Assembly: GCF_900167135.1 (NCBI RefSeq)
Contig: NZ_FUWZ01000002.1
Span: forward strand, 1,452,651 to 1,516,650
Direction of reading: 5' to 3'
Length of the DNA stretch: 64,000 nucleotides
From: Chitinophaga eiseniae
GTDB taxonomy: Bacteria > Bacteroidota > Bacteroidia > Chitinophagales > Chitinophagaceae
The notes under the pieces are model-generated. The model was not told the origin of the DNA and made no database searches. It saw only the letters and a program-made list of their open reading frames with translations. Positions 1-7,930 of this stretch are shown here, in pieces. The position numbers were made by a program, and so were the translations under genes. How positions within the stretch are numbered: position 1 is the stretch's first letter; each line of letters begins with the position of its first letter.

Positions 1-1
1 T

Positions 2-691
2 ACTTTCTCTCTTTTTAATATACTGGTGCTGGTATCCCGTACCGCCAATACTTTCCAGGCGCCGCTGCTGGCCAAAACGGTGGAGGAGGAGTTAAAGCGG
101 CAGGTGACGGGCAACGAAGGACTTTTCCGGCTTATTATTTTATCCTGTACGATTGGTTCGGTGATCGGTGCGGCGCTGATACCTTCTTTTCAGCGGATGT
201 TGTCAAAGGCCGTAGAACATTTTAGTGTGCACCGTTCTGTTCCCCGGCTCTTCTATCTTGGCTTTTCGGGATCAGGGATGCAGTTTATCAAAGAGAACCT
301 GAGGATGCCTTCCAGGGGAAGTATTACAGGATTACATCCAGTGAAGGGGTTTCCGAGAAAGATGTTTTTGTTTAACCTGGTTGCCACGGCTATTATGACC
401 ATCAGTGTGCTCTGCTGTGTATATGCTGCGTACCTGAATCCTGACTACAGGACCACTGCCAGCAATTTATCCGGCGTTATCAATGGCGTAGCGACGTTGC
501 TGATGGTGCTTTTTATAGATCCGCACTCTTCCGTGCTAACGGATGATGTGGTATTGGGAAAAGTGAGTGTCAGTTATTTCCGGCAGTATATCACCTATAT
601 GGTGATTGCCCGTGTAGCGGGCACTTTATTGGCCCAGCTGCTGCTGTTGCCGGGGGCCATGCTGATAGCAAAACTGGCGGAATACGTGTGA
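2..691 (+). CDS. Amj-like lipid II flippase (DUF2837 family), 5' end missing
   Basis: The reading frame is open to the first base of the window, so the N-terminus lies outside; the first start-like codon (GTG at 26) is inside the protein. The conserved stretch VSRTANTFQAPLLAKTVE followed by several hydrophobic segments resembles the Amj (alternate to MurJ, YdaH) family, which in Bacillus flips lipid-linked peptidoglycan precursors across the inner membrane. About 230 residues are visible; Bacillus Amj is about 270 residues. The C-terminal part carries at least four predicted membrane segments and ends with a small basic tail. A role in envelope biogenesis is inferred from the family; the sequence itself shows only a polytopic membrane protein with the family motif. 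Confidence 0.72.
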   Translation, partial: TFSLFNILVLVSRTANTFQAPLLAKTVEEELKRQVTGNEGLFRLIILSCTIGSVIGAALIPSFQRMLSKAVEHFSVHRSVPRLFYLGFSGSGMQFIKENLRMPSRGSITGLHPVKGFPRKMFLFNLVATAIMTISVLCCVYAAYLNPDYRTTASNLSGVINGVATLLMVLFIDPHSSVLTDDVVLGKVSVSYFRQYITYMVIARVAGTLLAQLLLLPGAMLIAKLAEYV

Positions 692-756
692 TTTTTTTCT
701 TTGAACGTTAAGAACTGATTAACATTTCAATAAAAAAAAATGCTTTTTTTTGAAGC

Positions 757-1290
757 ATGTTTTTTAACCCCCAACCACTTTTTGTTATTGTTGGTTATCC
801 TAACGTTGGTAAACGAAAGGTATTGCAGGAGATCTTTGCCCGAAAGAATTTTTTTCCGCTGAAAGACCCTTTTATACCCGTTGCGTTTCCGGAAAATAAG
901 TTTGTAGTGATCAACAGGACCAATCATCGTGGTGCATCTGATACGTTATGCACACATCTCAGTCACGTAATGAGTAAGCATATTTTTTCTTCTGCGGCTT
1001 TTATGCTGATGTTAAGCTTTATCCTGGATGGAGGCCGGCGGGATGCGCGGCGGGTCGTGCAGTACCTGGAGGCGTCCGGGTGCCTGGTGCATTACCTGGT
1101 GCTGGCGGGTAGCTGGGAGGATAAACGGGTGCTGACCGAGGAGGCGCTGGAACCCTTACTGGCAGCCATCGGGAACGGACGTATACATTACTTTGACCGG
1201 TTGGTGACCCGTTCGCCGCTGCGTTTTCAGCAGCGAACGGAGGAGGTGACCACGGTGATCAGGAGCGTGCTGGCCGGGAGCCACCGGTAA
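757..1290 (+). CDS. Hypothetical protein with degenerate P-loop
   Basis: 177 residues with no clear family. Residues 9-20 form a hydrophobic strand followed by GYPNVGKR, which looks like a Walker A loop (GxxxxGK[ST]), but the final Ser/Thr is replaced by Arg20, so normal nucleotide and Mg binding is doubtful. The rest reads as a mixed alpha/beta fold with a hydrophobic helix around residues 80-90 and a basic C-terminus. The gene starts about 65 bases after the Amj-like gene and its last 32 bases overlap, antisense, the 3' end of the ClpP-type gene. It could be a diverged kinase or NTPase-fold protein; no function can be assigned from sequence alone. Confidence 0.55.
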   Translation: MFFNPQPLFVIVGYPNVGKRKVLQEIFARKNFFPLKDPFIPVAFPENKFVVINRTNHRGASDTLCTHLSHVMSKHIFSSAAFMLMLSFILDGGRRDARRVVQYLEASGCLVHYLVLAGSWEDKRVLTEEALEPLLAAIGNGRIHYFDRLVTRSPLRFQQRTEEVTTVIRSVLAGSHR

Positions 1291-1939
1291 GCGTTTTTCC
1301 GGTTGTTAGCAGCGGTTGCATGAGCGCCACCCGGAACGGGGAATGTTCGAGAGCAATGAGGTCTTCCGTACTGCCAAGTACCTGGTCTATCAGGCCAAAA
1401 GCCTGTGCTTCGACAGCATTCATGAAGTGGTCGTTTTCGAAGGCGGTTGCTATCTCTTCTGTACTTCTGCCGGCATGTTGGGCAAGCAGGTAGAAGAGCT
1501 GACTTTGCAGCCGTTCCTGTTCGCGGTAGGCGATGCGCACATCTTCGGTGTAGCCTTTGGCGCCGCCGGCGGCTGGATGCATGTGTATTGTGGCATGGGG
1601 GAGGGCGTACCGCTGTCCCTTTGCACCGGCAGTAAGGATGGCGGTAGACATGCTGCCGGTGAAGCCCATGGACATGGTGGATACAGGCGACTTCAGCATT
1701 TTCATGGTGTCGTAGATAGCGAGGCCTGAATAAATAGCGCCGCCGGGACTGTTGATATACATGCTGATAGGCTGGTGCCCGATACTGTCGAGGTACAGCA
1801 GCTGAGCTACGATCAGGTTGGCCACCTGGTCGTCGATGGCTGTACCGAGAAAAATGATGCGCTCTTTCAGGAGCAGGCTGTATATGTCAAAGGCATTGCG
1901 GCCATCGCCGTCAATGACGGTAGGAATCAAAAAAGCCAT
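1259..1939 (-). CDS. ClpP-type serine protease subunit
   Basis: Proteolytic subunit of the ClpP/crotonase-fold family (peptidase S14), which forms barrel-shaped chambers that degrade proteins fed by a ClpX/ClpA-type unfoldase. With the start at MAFLIPTV the protein has 226 residues, close to normal ClpP length. The catalytic triad is complete: Ser96 in MGFTGSMSTA, His121 in HMHPAAGG and Asp170 in ENDHFMN. The oxyanion-loop region INSPGG (residues 62-67) is present. An upstream in-frame ATG (A at 2053) would add 38 residues overlapping the preceding gene and unlike ClpP, so the shorter start is preferred. It is the last gene of an apparent operon with an ECF sigma factor and a small anti-sigma-like protein, not with tig/clpX, so it may be a specialised paralogue. 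Confidence 0.85.
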   Translation of the reverse strand: MAFLIPTVIDGDGRNAFDIYSLLLKERIIFLGTAIDDQVANLIVAQLLYLDSIGHQPISMYINSPGGAIYSGLAIYDTMKMLKSPVSTMSMGFTGSMSTAILTAGAKGQRYALPHATIHMHPAAGGAKGYTEDVRIAYREQERLQSQLFYLLAQHAGRSTEEIATAFENDHFMNAVEAQAFGLIDQVLGSTEDLIALEHSPFRVALMQPLLTTGKTLTGGSRPARS

Positions 1940-1950
1940 ATGTAAAAGGA

Positions 1951-2208
1951 TTATTGGAAGATGGAAGTGATTTTCTGACGGTATGTTTCGTCGGTCATCA
2001 GCTGCTGATACAGATCGTCCAGCTGCTGGCGCCTGTTGCGGCGTGCCAGCCAACGTACGAGCTGTATTATTTTCCGCTGATAACTAACTTTTGCAGCCAG
2101 TTCAGGAGAGGTCAGTTCGCAGGCCTCAAACACCCGTTGATCAGCGGTATCCTGCTGCTGTTCGAGGTATTGTTCGATATCCCTGATTTCACAAAGCTGC
2201 TTCCTCAT
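1951..2208 (-). CDS. Small putative soluble anti-sigma-like protein
   Basis: 85 residues, highly charged, helical, with no membrane segment or signal peptide. The pattern IEQYLEQQQDTADQRVFEAC ... SPELAAKVSYQRKI resembles the N-terminal sigma-binding domain of Bacteroidota anti-sigma factors, in which a short helix pair is followed by a 'PELAxxV' segment; here the usual transmembrane and periplasmic parts are absent. The start overlaps the end of the sigma factor gene by 20 bases and its stop lies 11 bases before the ClpP-type gene, so the three are likely co-transcribed. The sigma-binding role is inferred from this resemblance and from position; it could instead be an unrelated helical adaptor. 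Confidence 0.6.
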   Translation of the reverse strand: MRKQLCEIRDIEQYLEQQQDTADQRVFEACELTSPELAAKVSYQRKIIQLVRWLARRNRRQQLDDLYQQLMTDETYRQKITSIFQ

Positions 2209-2707
2209 GTTGTGTTTGTTTTACCTGTTCCCTGATTTTTTCGAGGCATTTGTATTTCTGCACGGTAGCCACATGTTGCGTTTTGTATTGCAGCGTCCGG
2301 GCTATCTCAGACATCGGCAGTCTGTCATAGTAAAACGCCTGTAGTAGCTGCAGGCATTTTCTGCCGGCGTTTTTCAGGTAGGTGATCACCGGATGGGCAA
2401 CTGGCGGCGGATCGTAAAAGTCAGCCGGAATAACATCATCACCTTCAGCCGAATGAAAGGCTACATATTGGCGGTCGTCTTTCAGGCGGCGCAGGCAAAG
2501 TATCCGGGCGATGCCCATGATATAAGCCTGGTCTGAAACAATGAAAGAGGTGTTTTGTTGTTTTTTCTCCAGGTAGATGATCACCGCATCATGAAAAATA
2601 TCTTTGGCAGTATCCAGGTCACCACCCATACGGTGTACCATCCTTGCCACTTTAGGAAGGGTATCCCGGTATACCGACTCAAAAATGGGATCGTTATGCA
2701 TGGTCAT
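2189..2707 (-). CDS. ECF-type RNA polymerase sigma factor
   Basis: 172 residues with the two-domain arrangement of extracytoplasmic-function sigma factors. Region 2 covers roughly residues 8-75 (AKDIFHDAVIIYLEK and the following recognition helix segment). After a variable linker, region 4 spans about residues 110-165 with a helix-turn-helix (YDRLPMSEIARTLQYKT). Such proteins direct RNA polymerase to a small regulon. It is the first gene of a three-gene unit followed by a small anti-sigma-like protein and a ClpP-type protease, which suggests that its activity is controlled in the cytoplasm and perhaps by proteolysis. The exact ATG is uncertain: a second Met two codons downstream would also serve. 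Confidence 0.82.
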   Translation of the reverse strand: MTMHNDPIFESVYRDTLPKVARMVHRMGGDLDTAKDIFHDAVIIYLEKKQQNTSFIVSDQAYIMGIARILCLRRLKDDRQYVAFHSAEGDDVIPADFYDPPPVAHPVITYLKNAGRKCLQLLQAFYYDRLPMSEIARTLQYKTQHVATVQKYKCLEKIREQVKQTQHEEAAL

Positions 2708-2833
2708 ACAATCTTCGTTTACAGAGTAGTGTCGAGAATCGCGGAAATATCACCCTGAAAATAAAAAAAACAAGGATGATTCGGAAGGGATCATGTATGT
2801 TGCACTAAGTTGTTGTTAACGAACGAGCCATAT

Positions 2834-4300
2834 ATGAGAAGCCTTATTATATTCCTTCTTTGCCTGACAGTACAGTGCGCTTTAGCGCAAACGCGCCAGG
2901 AGGCGGGCAATGCCATGCCGCGATCTTCAGGGGCCACGGGAAAAAGCAGGGGAACGGAGGGCCGCAAGTCGACCGGGACAACCACCGGCGTGCCACCTTA
3001 TCGTACGGGTAACACCGCCCCGGCTGTTCCGGACCAGTGGGCCGGCAGCTGGAAAGTGGATTACAAACCCTGGCCGCACATTCCTGCGGTGACCATGCAG
3101 TTGCAGATAGGCTTGCCGAGGCAAAACATGCTGTATCCTGCGCTGTTATCGCTGAATTACGGATCGTTTCACGGAGAGTACTACCTGTTACTGGTCCGGA
3201 AAAATGAGCAGCAACTGGGCATCGGCAGAGGGAAGTATCCCGTGAAGGAAACTCCCTTCAAGCTGGGGATCTGGATGTTATACCTCAACGGCACCTTCAA
3301 TTATTCCCGGAAAGGCAATGATATGCCGGTGATGGACATACAACGAATGTGGATAAAAGACTTCGGTATTTTCATGAAAGGCCTCTACGACGATGATGAA
3401 ATTTTCGTCAGCACCAAAGTCACCCTGCGGGACATGCTGTACCGCAATCCCATACAGCTGAAAAAAATCAGCCATCAGCCATGGGCGGCGCCGGCGGCAC
3501 AGAAAATGGTAGATCCGGACAGGGACTCCATCTACCTCGGATTATATGATCGTATAGACGTGTACGATAGTACGGGACAGCTGACCATTGTAGATGAAGA
3601 TCAGCTGGATAAAGACACGGTTACGCTGGTGCACAACGGCCGGACACTGCTCCGGTCGCAGGAAATCAACGAGCAGACACAGTCACAGCGGATACGGCTG
3701 GATACCGGCATGAACCTGCTGGCGTTCTTTGCAGACAACTACGGCCGCCTGCCGCCCAATACAGGCGACATGCGCGTGGAAATAGACGGTAAAAAATACA
3801 GCTTTGACTTCAGCGACCGCTCCAATGCCTATGCTACTTTCCTGGTGGCGCAGCTGTACCGCAGGCCGGTGGCAGGCAAACCGTCACCGGACACTGTATC
3901 ACCGGCAATTCCCCCGTTACAGCCGCCGGCAAGGGACACCGCAGCGCTCACCCGCACCGCCACCAGCCGGAAAGACCAATGGGTGACCACCATCAAAGTG
4001 AAACAGCAGGAAATTACACTGGAACTCTGGGACGCTCAGACAGAAGACGGAGACAGTATTTCCCTGCGGCTCAACGAAAAATGGATCGTCAGCGGCTTCC
4101 CGGTGAAGAAACAGATACAGGAACTGAAAATCACGCTGCTACCGGGCGAAAACAGGCTGCAGTTCATGGCAGATAACCTGGGGCGCATACCGCCCAATAC
4201 GGCTGCATTACGGTTGCTATTCGATAAGATCAGCCGCCGGGTGGACCTGAGTACAGACATGAAACGGAACAATATGATCCGGATTATTTATGAACAATGA
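2834..4300 (+). CDS. Secreted hypothetical protein with internal duplication
   Basis: 488 residues from the ATG that begins a good signal peptide (MRSLIIFLLCLTVQCALAQ, cleavage after Ala-Gln); an upstream ATG at 2810 would spoil the signal. After a low-complexity linker comes an N-terminal beta-rich domain (residues about 50-210). Two related modules follow, each ending in a shared block: LLAFFADNYGRLPPNT (about 295-310) and LQFMADNLGRIPPNT (about 450-465), each followed by a strand and a basic tail. The modules are separated by a Pro/Thr-rich linker. Each module reads as a beta sandwich with a conserved ADN-GR-PPNT turn. Function is unknown; a periplasmic or exported role is inferred. The gene ends 5 bases from the convergent DUF4240 gene. 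Confidence 0.75.
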   Translation: MRSLIIFLLCLTVQCALAQTRQEAGNAMPRSSGATGKSRGTEGRKSTGTTTGVPPYRTGNTAPAVPDQWAGSWKVDYKPWPHIPAVTMQLQIGLPRQNMLYPALLSLNYGSFHGEYYLLLVRKNEQQLGIGRGKYPVKETPFKLGIWMLYLNGTFNYSRKGNDMPVMDIQRMWIKDFGIFMKGLYDDDEIFVSTKVTLRDMLYRNPIQLKKISHQPWAAPAAQKMVDPDRDSIYLGLYDRIDVYDSTGQLTIVDEDQLDKDTVTLVHNGRTLLRSQEINEQTQSQRIRLDTGMNLLAFFADNYGRLPPNTGDMRVEIDGKKYSFDFSDRSNAYATFLVAQLYRRPVAGKPSPDTVSPAIPPLQPPARDTAALTRTATSRKDQWVTTIKVKQQEITLELWDAQTEDGDSISLRLNEKWIVSGFPVKKQIQELKITLLPGENRLQFMADNLGRIPPNTAALRLLFDKISRRVDLSTDMKRNNMIRIIYEQ

Positions 4301-4305
4301 CAGGA

Positions 4306-4788
4306 TCACCAACCCTTTTTGTTGGAGCCGCTTTCAATACAATACCGGGTGTTGCGGGAAAAAGGCTCTCCAAACTTATCGAGGTAAACCTCGTAACCGA
4401 TAAAACCGATGCTTTCCGCTTCTACGTCCATGGTGGCCAGCGCAGGGTTGCTGTCTATGCCGTTGTAATAGGCTTCGCCCATGCCCACGATAAAGCAGCG
4501 GCAGTAAAGAAAGCCATCGTCAGCACCGTCGGTGTATTGCTGAACTTCGTGTCTGTCAATGTGATACAGTTTTTCCTCCATCAGGAGGATGAAAGCCGTC
4601 AACGCGGGCTTCTCCAGTGTTTCCAGCTGCTGGCGGAGGTTTTCGCCGATAACATCGGTCAGTTCGTAACTAAGGGATTCGAGCAGGAAGGGATCGTTGG
4701 TCCTTAAAGCAAGCCGGCGGGCTGCATTGAGTTCGGGAGATGATGACCAGGCAGTTTCTATCAGCTGCCAGAAGTTGGCTTCATTCAT
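4306..4788 (-). CDS. DUF4240 domain protein
   Basis: 160 residues beginning MNEANFWQLIETAW, the typical start of DUF4240 proteins (FWxLIExA), with the conserved acidic and aromatic positions seen in the middle (DDGFLYCRCFIVGMGEAYY) and the C-terminal block ESIGFIGYEVY. These small cytoplasmic proteins are frequent in Bacteroidota and actinobacteria and have no established function; some occur near polymorphic toxin loci, which is not the case here. An upstream in-frame ATG (A at 4875) gives 29 extra residues without family similarity, and a -7-type promoter element lies between the two, supporting the start at 4788. Confidence 0.72.
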   Translation of the reverse strand: MNEANFWQLIETAWSSSPELNAARRLALRTNDPFLLESLSYELTDVIGENLRQQLETLEKPALTAFILLMEEKLYHIDRHEVQQYTDGADDGFLYCRCFIVGMGEAYYNGIDSNPALATMDVEAESIGFIGYEVYLDKFGEPFSRNTRYCIESGSNKKGW

Positions 4789-4835
4789 AACGAAAGAGAT
4801 AAATGGGTGAAAAAGAAATTTTCGAGCTAACAGGT

Positions 4836-4843
4836 CAAAGGTA
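4836..4843 (-). promoter_or_regulatory. Candidate -7 element for the DUF4240 gene
   Basis: On the minus strand these bases read TACCTTTG, matching the Bacteroidota -7 consensus TAnnTTTG. The predicted transcription start would leave a leader of about 40 bases. No good -33 TTTG is seen at the usual spacing, so this is a partial match. Confidence 0.35.
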
Positions 4844-4978
4844 GGAGGGGGCTGCGTACTGGATATGCGTAACAAAAGGTACAGAAACCGCTGCTGTAAC
4901 AGGTTTGCAGTAGATGCACCATTTAATCGCGGGGAGTTGTAAATTACAGTACCTATCCATCATGAAATACTATTTCAC

Positions 4979-5536
4979 ATGACACCACGTTTTTCCGGAA
5001 AGGGTTTTTATCAGAACGTATATATATTTCTGTTAGTAACAGGGATTATACTGATGGTATTTGCGTATCTGCTTTACCGTCATACTTTTATCTCCCTGCT
5101 GATACCGGCAGGCGTAGTCCTCCTCGCGGGGATGATCGCATTTGTGGCGGTCCGTAAGCACTATAACCGGGTGTATGGTATCAGGGGTTTCTTTTATGCG
5201 TTGTCCAACAGCCTGCTGGCATACGGCGGCATGGTGGCGTTCCTCTTTTTGCTGATCAATTATTACGGCGCCAGTACGGTAGATGAAGGGCTGGTGGTAC
5301 CCATAAAGCGCAAACACCTGGCAATAGACAGCACCGGGCGTATCACCAGACTGGAGAAGCCTTCCATCATTATTCATCATCAGGGGGTGGACAAGGAGCT
5401 GGTATTTGATTTTGCGCGGTATCCGCAGGTGATAGCAGCAGAATATGTGGTGATAGACTATAGCAGGGGATTTTTCGGATACGACATCTTACATTCTTAT
5501 GATGTGGTGCAGAAGCTGCCGGAACCGGAGCCATAA
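4979..5536 (+). CDS. Hypothetical inner-membrane protein
   Basis: 185 residues. Two adjacent hydrophobic segments occupy roughly residues 13-33 and 36-57, followed by a short basic loop and a third around residues 78-95. The remaining C-terminal half is a soluble beta-rich domain (GLVVPIKRKHLAIDSTGRI ... VIDYSRGFFGYDI). The arrangement suggests a three-pass membrane protein with an extracytoplasmic or cytoplasmic beta domain. No family is recognised. It stands alone between the DUF4240 gene, transcribed away from it, and a convergent unknown gene whose stop is 32 bases downstream. Base composition resembles its neighbours, so there is no sign of recent transfer. Confidence 0.6.
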   Translation: MTPRFSGKGFYQNVYIFLLVTGIILMVFAYLLYRHTFISLLIPAGVVLLAGMIAFVAVRKHYNRVYGIRGFFYALSNSLLAYGGMVAFLFLLINYYGASTVDEGLVVPIKRKHLAIDSTGRITRLEKPSIIIHHQGVDKELVFDFARYPQVIAAEYVVIDYSRGFFGYDILHSYDVVQKLPEPEP

Positions 5537-5567
5537 AAATGCCGGGTATGGATTCATCGGAAAAGCG

Positions 5568-6707
5568 CTAAAAACGGGACTTAAACGGTTGTCTTAAAGG
5601 CAGCAGCTCGTGGAGCAGCGTCTTTATAAAGGCGTATGATTTAATGGGGTGCTGAATCGTCCTGCAAGGTATTGGGTGAGCGATAACATTCACTCGTTCA
5701 TCATTCTCATATTCGAATTGCTGCGGCTTTGTGCGTACGGAAATAACCTCCTGCTGCATGTCTAAATCCTCAATTTCATAATACTTCCAATGGGGTACGG
5801 CATCCACGATCACAAACTTTTCATCCACAATCTCCGGATGGGGAGCCATGTTATCGCTGTTCTGGAAGCAGTTATTGGCGTCGAGCTCCTGCACAAAAAT
5901 CTTCATCCCCGCACCTTCCGTGTACATATTGATGATGCGGTTATTGGCGTCATAGTTCCGGGTGGTAAGTCTTGTTAGCACACCTTCGGTCAGCTCCAGC
6001 TCCAGTTCGCAATAATCTGGCAGGGGACTGCTTTTCAGCTGTTCACTTTTATGAAGATCGTGGATGGCTTTAAACAGGACGCTGTCGGTGGGTTGCCAGG
6101 CTTTCAGTGTGATGGTCTTGTAGGCGCCGGAAGCCAGTACGTTAAAAGAGAGCGCTGTATAGTCCTCATTGATCACCAGGTCGAAAACCGGGAGGGCATA
6201 GCTTTCCCCGTATGGGTTTTCCAGGTATTCAAACAGCGAGCTTTTTTGATTATAGTTCAGGATGACACCGCTTTTCGACGTGGAGCCGATGTAAATTCTG
6301 AACAGGTCTATTGAATGCGGATGATGGGTAAGGTAGCTTATCTTCGATTTGATCGTCTTCGGTTTTCCTTTCTCCAGGCCAAATGCAAAGGCCGTATTCA
6401 GGATAAAGTCGGTCAGTTCTTTCGTGTATCCGTTGTAAATGAAGCCCCATAGGAATTCAGGGGCCTCTTCTTCCTGTTTAAAGGTAGACAGTGACCGGAA
6501 TATCCATTTGATACTTTTAGCGATGCTTTTGCTGTCCGCGCTTTGCGACAGTCTTTTGATGTAGGTGTCCAGATCGGCGGAGCAGTCTTCGATATTACGG
6601 GTGGTGTAAAACCTGTCCGCTGCGGCGGTGTTCTCCAAGTCTGTATACATCCGGGTGATGATCTGTTGTTTATCGTCTTTGATATTTTCAGGAACAATGG
6701 TTTCCAT
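5568..6707 (-). CDS. Hypothetical protein, unknown family
   Basis: 379 residues, no signal peptide and no membrane segment, so probably cytoplasmic. The N-terminal third (to about residue 130) is helical with many Lys/Glu/Ser; the middle third is beta-rich (FRIYIGSTSKSGVILNYNQ); the C-terminal third contains several aromatic and acidic strands (HWKYYEIEDLDMQQEVISV). There is no recognisable catalytic motif. The gene starts just inside a 50-base direct repeat (6731-6780) whose partner lies next to tRNA-Phe, and together with the following lipoprotein gene it forms a patch that reads more A+T-rich than the flanking genes. Both points make accessory DNA possible, but no mobility gene is present. 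Confidence 0.6.
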   Translation of the reverse strand: METIVPENIKDDKQQIITRMYTDLENTAAADRFYTTRNIEDCSADLDTYIKRLSQSADSKSIAKSIKWIFRSLSTFKQEEEAPEFLWGFIYNGYTKELTDFILNTAFAFGLEKGKPKTIKSKISYLTHHPHSIDLFRIYIGSTSKSGVILNYNQKSSLFEYLENPYGESYALPVFDLVINEDYTALSFNVLASGAYKTITLKAWQPTDSVLFKAIHDLHKSEQLKSSPLPDYCELELELTEGVLTRLTTRNYDANNRIINMYTEGAGMKIFVQELDANNCFQNSDNMAPHPEIVDEKFVIVDAVPHWKYYEIEDLDMQQEVISVRTKPQQFEYENDERVNVIAHPIPCRTIQHPIKSYAFIKTLLHELLPLRQPFKSRF

Positions 6708-6730
6708 TTTGTGCTGGGTGTAAGTCTGAA

Positions 6731-6780
6731 GGGGTAAAAATAAAAAAAGATCATCAGTGAATGATGATCTTTTTCTGTGG
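6731..6780. repeat. Copy 1 of duplicated terminator-like hairpin
   Basis: About 50 bases, nearly identical to 7775-7824. The core is a perfect 10-bp stem AAAGATCATC / GATGATCTTT with loop AGTGAAT, flanked by A-runs and T-runs, so it could end transcription on either strand. On the minus strand it follows the 6829-7755 gene and precedes the 5568-6707 gene. Confidence 0.75.
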
Positions 6781-6828
6781 ACTTCAACTTTCCGGTTATC
6801 GGATGATTTAGTATTGGTAAGCCCATTT

Positions 6829-7755
6829 TTATCGGAGGATAAGTTTCATATCTTTGGGTTTGAGATTATAACTAAGCGCGCTTTTGAATCTAAAGGCAGT
6901 GCTAAGAGTGCGTAGCTCCAATACACGTATCAGTTTAGTGTTGCTGTTTTGTACGTATTCAAAAAGAAAAAGAGGTTCATTTTTCTTTTCTTTAAGGAGC
7001 TTAATCAGGTCGGCAGTAGCGATAAATTGGAATTTACCCTTGTATTCGGAAAACAGATCTTCGCTTTGCCGTTTTTCTTTACCGCCGGCATAAATATTAC
7101 GGTGATAAATGAGACTGTCCGGCACATAGAGCGTGCTTTTTTTTAATTGTGCGAGGAGTACCTTGTCTGCAAGCGGATCGGCCAGATTAAGCTTGCTTCC
7201 GGTCTCTATTTGTTCCTGTGTAAACTTCAGATAGGCCAGCATATAGGGCAGGCTAAAATTGCGGATGTTATATTGGGTATACATCTGCTCAATAATCGTT
7301 TTGGTGTTTTGTATTCCCATCGAGCCTATTTCAGGATACATATCTACCAAGCCAAGTTGCTTCACTTTTAACCGGTTTTTACCTGCTTCCTTATATGGAA
7401 CATCAAGCGCCATGTTCACATAGGTGTTGGTGCCGTATCTGTGCGTTATCACCTCTTGGTGCAGGGTAAAATAGGTGTAATGTTCCGATGCCGCCGGATA
7501 CAAGGCCGCTTCCTTATAGGTCACAACTTTGACAGGAGAGATCGTCCATACCTGTGGTAATAGTTGTTTATAGTCTTCCATATAAGGAAGTTCTTTATCA
7601 GGAACGATAAACACCATTGTTCTGGCTTTTACGATTGCGAGGAAATCTTTTTTCTCTCTTACTGGTCGCTGTGGCGGATGGCAACTAAATAAAAAGGAGA
7701 CACAACACAGCGCAATGAATAACCGCATCAACCGGCAGGGTAGAATAGAAAACAT
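6829..7755 (-). CDS. Hypothetical lipoprotein
   Basis: 308 residues from the ATG at 7755; a second ATG at 7728 gives a shorter signal peptide and is also possible. The N-terminus has a hydrophobic stretch ending FLFSC, a plausible lipobox, so the mature protein probably starts at that Cys and is anchored to a membrane. The remainder is soluble, Lys- and Tyr-rich, with alternating strands and helices and no recognised motif. The gene lies between two copies of a 50-base terminator-like repeat, one of which adjoins tRNA-Phe, which raises the possibility of an insertion next to the tRNA. Its sequence reads A+T-richer than that of the flanking housekeeping genes. Confidence 0.6.
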   Translation of the reverse strand: MFSILPCRLMRLFIALCCVSFLFSCHPPQRPVREKKDFLAIVKARTMVFIVPDKELPYMEDYKQLLPQVWTISPVKVVTYKEAALYPAASEHYTYFTLHQEVITHRYGTNTYVNMALDVPYKEAGKNRLKVKQLGLVDMYPEIGSMGIQNTKTIIEQMYTQYNIRNFSLPYMLAYLKFTQEQIETGSKLNLADPLADKVLLAQLKKSTLYVPDSLIYHRNIYAGGKEKRQSEDLFSEYKGKFQFIATADLIKLLKEKKNEPLFLFEYVQNSNTKLIRVLELRTLSTAFRFKSALSYNLKPKDMKLILR

Positions 7756-7774
7756 ATTGGTATAGGTATACAAA

Positions 7775-7824
7775 GGGTTAAAAATAAAAAAGATCATCAG
7801 TGAATGATGATCTTTTTTCTGTGG
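7775..7824. terminator. Copy 2 of hairpin; tRNA-Phe terminator
   Basis: Same 10-bp stem and 7-base loop as copy 1, starting directly after the tRNA-Phe 3' end on the minus strand and followed there by a run of T. It fits a Rho-independent terminator for the tRNA. The direct-repeat match covers about 50 bases and stops 3 bases inside the tRNA. Confidence 0.75.
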
Positions 7825-7894
7825 TGTGGGGCGGGATCGAACCGCCGACACAAGGATTTTCAGTCCTTTGCTCTACCGACTGAGCTACCGCACC
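7822..7894 (-). tRNA. tRNA-Phe (anticodon GAA)
   Basis: 73 bases on the minus strand fold into a standard cloverleaf: acceptor GGTGCGG, TA, D stem GCTC/GAGC with loop AGTCGGTA, anticodon stem AAGGA/TCCTT with loop CTGAAAA giving anticodon GAA, variable loop GTGTC, and T arm GGCGG TTCGATC CCGCC. The 3' acceptor strand is CCACACC, which pairs with the 5' strand except for a C5-A68 mismatch. The 3' CCA is not encoded: the discriminator A is followed by CAG. A terminator hairpin follows directly. The mismatch is unusual for the major phenylalanine tRNA and is discussed as a finding. Confidence 0.93.
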
Positions 7895-7930
7895 ATGTCT
7901 TTTTTTTGTGTCCCTCTCGTGAAGGGATTG

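Noticed and set aside
6731..7824. Complete genomic island at tRNA-Phe
   Set aside because: Only the terminator is duplicated, there is no integrase and only one gene lies between the copies; kept as a low-confidence finding only.
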